From Congeria kusceri (Eukaryota > Mollusca > Bivalvia > Myida > Dreissenidae), in contig CM051024.1 of the NCBI GenBank assembly GCA_027627225.1, forward strand, positions 42,300,225 through 42,364,224: a stretch of DNA of 64,000 nucleotides, given 5' to 3'. Positions 63,421 to 64,000 of this stretch are shown here, in pieces. Position numbers and translations under genes: made by a program. The notes beneath the pieces are model-generated. The model did no database searches, was not told where the DNA came from, and worked only from the letters and a program-made list of their open reading frames with translations. The first letter of the stretch is position 1, and each line of letters begins with the position of its first letter.

Positions 63421-64000
63421 ACAGTAATAATTCAGTGTCAGGACAGGACAGGCCCAGTTGTCCAAGCAAATACTCATTCTCAAGATCAACATTTAATAAG
63501 AGATTAATTTACATTATATAATTTGAGGTCAATTCTACAGGCAGCAAACTTCTGCGTAAGACAACCAGATAAGTTTCGTGTAATTTGCAAGACAATTCAA
63601 AAATAGTTGTCAACATTTCAGGAAAATAAGCAGATTTGTTTTCTCCACTTTATTTACGGTCGCAATTGGAAATGGAACATGCATCGTTAGTGCCCTCAAA
63701 TGCACACGACAGCAACTTGATATCAAGCTGTTTCGCAAATTTTTCTTATTTTCGTAAAAGTGTTTAAATGTTCTTTAAAAAAATAGTTTGACTTTTCGTG
63801 AAAACCTTGGTTTCGCGAAAAGTTAAAGACTTAGCATAACAGCCCCGACAGAGGGCCATGATTTGACTTTCTTGATAACCTGACAATACTTTAACGAAAG
63901 CTGCCAGAATATATCGCGAATTGTTTCCCAGTTTGTTTGTTTTATGAAAATGTGTTTAAATTTCATGAAAATTTACTGTTTATCATAAACATAAGTGTGT
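63421..64000. other. No feature seen
   Basis: AT-rich DNA without a frame, repeat or splice pattern I can support. Confidence 0.5.

Overview
This is a 64 kb piece of an AT-rich, intron-rich animal nuclear genome. A bivalve mollusc, possibly a dreissenid mussel, is the best guess. That rests on recognising several repeat types from memory (a TIR element with paired AAGTGTCGTCCC hairpins, a SINE-like tRNA-headed repeat, and CACCTGAGCAC / TTGTCCGTCGTC repeats); no search was possible. There are no operons, long bacterial-type ORFs or rRNA genes. Most long open frames are simple repeats or shadows.

The one clearly conserved host gene is an adhesion G-protein-coupled receptor on the minus strand (38,575-46,589). 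I traced 20 exons: four sushi/CCP exons, a HormR domain, GAIN exons, a GPS cleavage site and TM1-TM7. All splice phases agree except in the last sushi exon, which carries a one-base frameshift. A 4.8 kb part of the gene (HormR to TM3) is repeated almost identically 7,204 bp upstream (47,002-51,804), with no net length change. The repeat lacks TM4-7 and has no sushi exons upstream of it. Phases would allow its TM3 exon to splice in frame into the first sushi exon of the complete copy. The signal peptide exon and the C-terminal tail exon were not found. A possible 3' end of another small membrane protein gene lies at 30,433-31,272.

The rest is mostly mobile DNA. 1-13,890: gene-poor DNA with small inverted-repeat elements, a GTACGG-rich array and a GAT array inside a TIR element. 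13,895-21,690: a PIF/Harbinger transposon with matching TIRs, a broken HARBI1-type transposase on plus and a Myb/SANT-like partner on minus, interrupted by a SINE, microsatellites and a bivalve-type repeat. 22,111-25,060: a 5'-truncated LINE (endonuclease end, RT, zinc knuckle). 26,290-26,760: a DIRS-like RNase H remnant. 27,718-27,980: a MITE. 29,640-29,790: an RT scrap. 31,571-32,039: a TTAA-ended element holding a tRNA-like sequence. 32,321-36,897: a foldback element whose two arms are opposed arrays of a CRISPR-looking palindromic motif. 40,161-40,717 (with a copy at 47,365-47,921): a foldback element built of GAGCATCATGCTC palindromes inside a receptor intron. 51,805-64,000: gene-poor DNA with a 585 bp inverted-repeat element, a recurring TTCGCCTTAATACTGC motif and a second TTAA element.

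The most unusual structures are the CRISPR-like foldback, the palindrome-rich intronic element and the phase-compatible partial duplication of the receptor.
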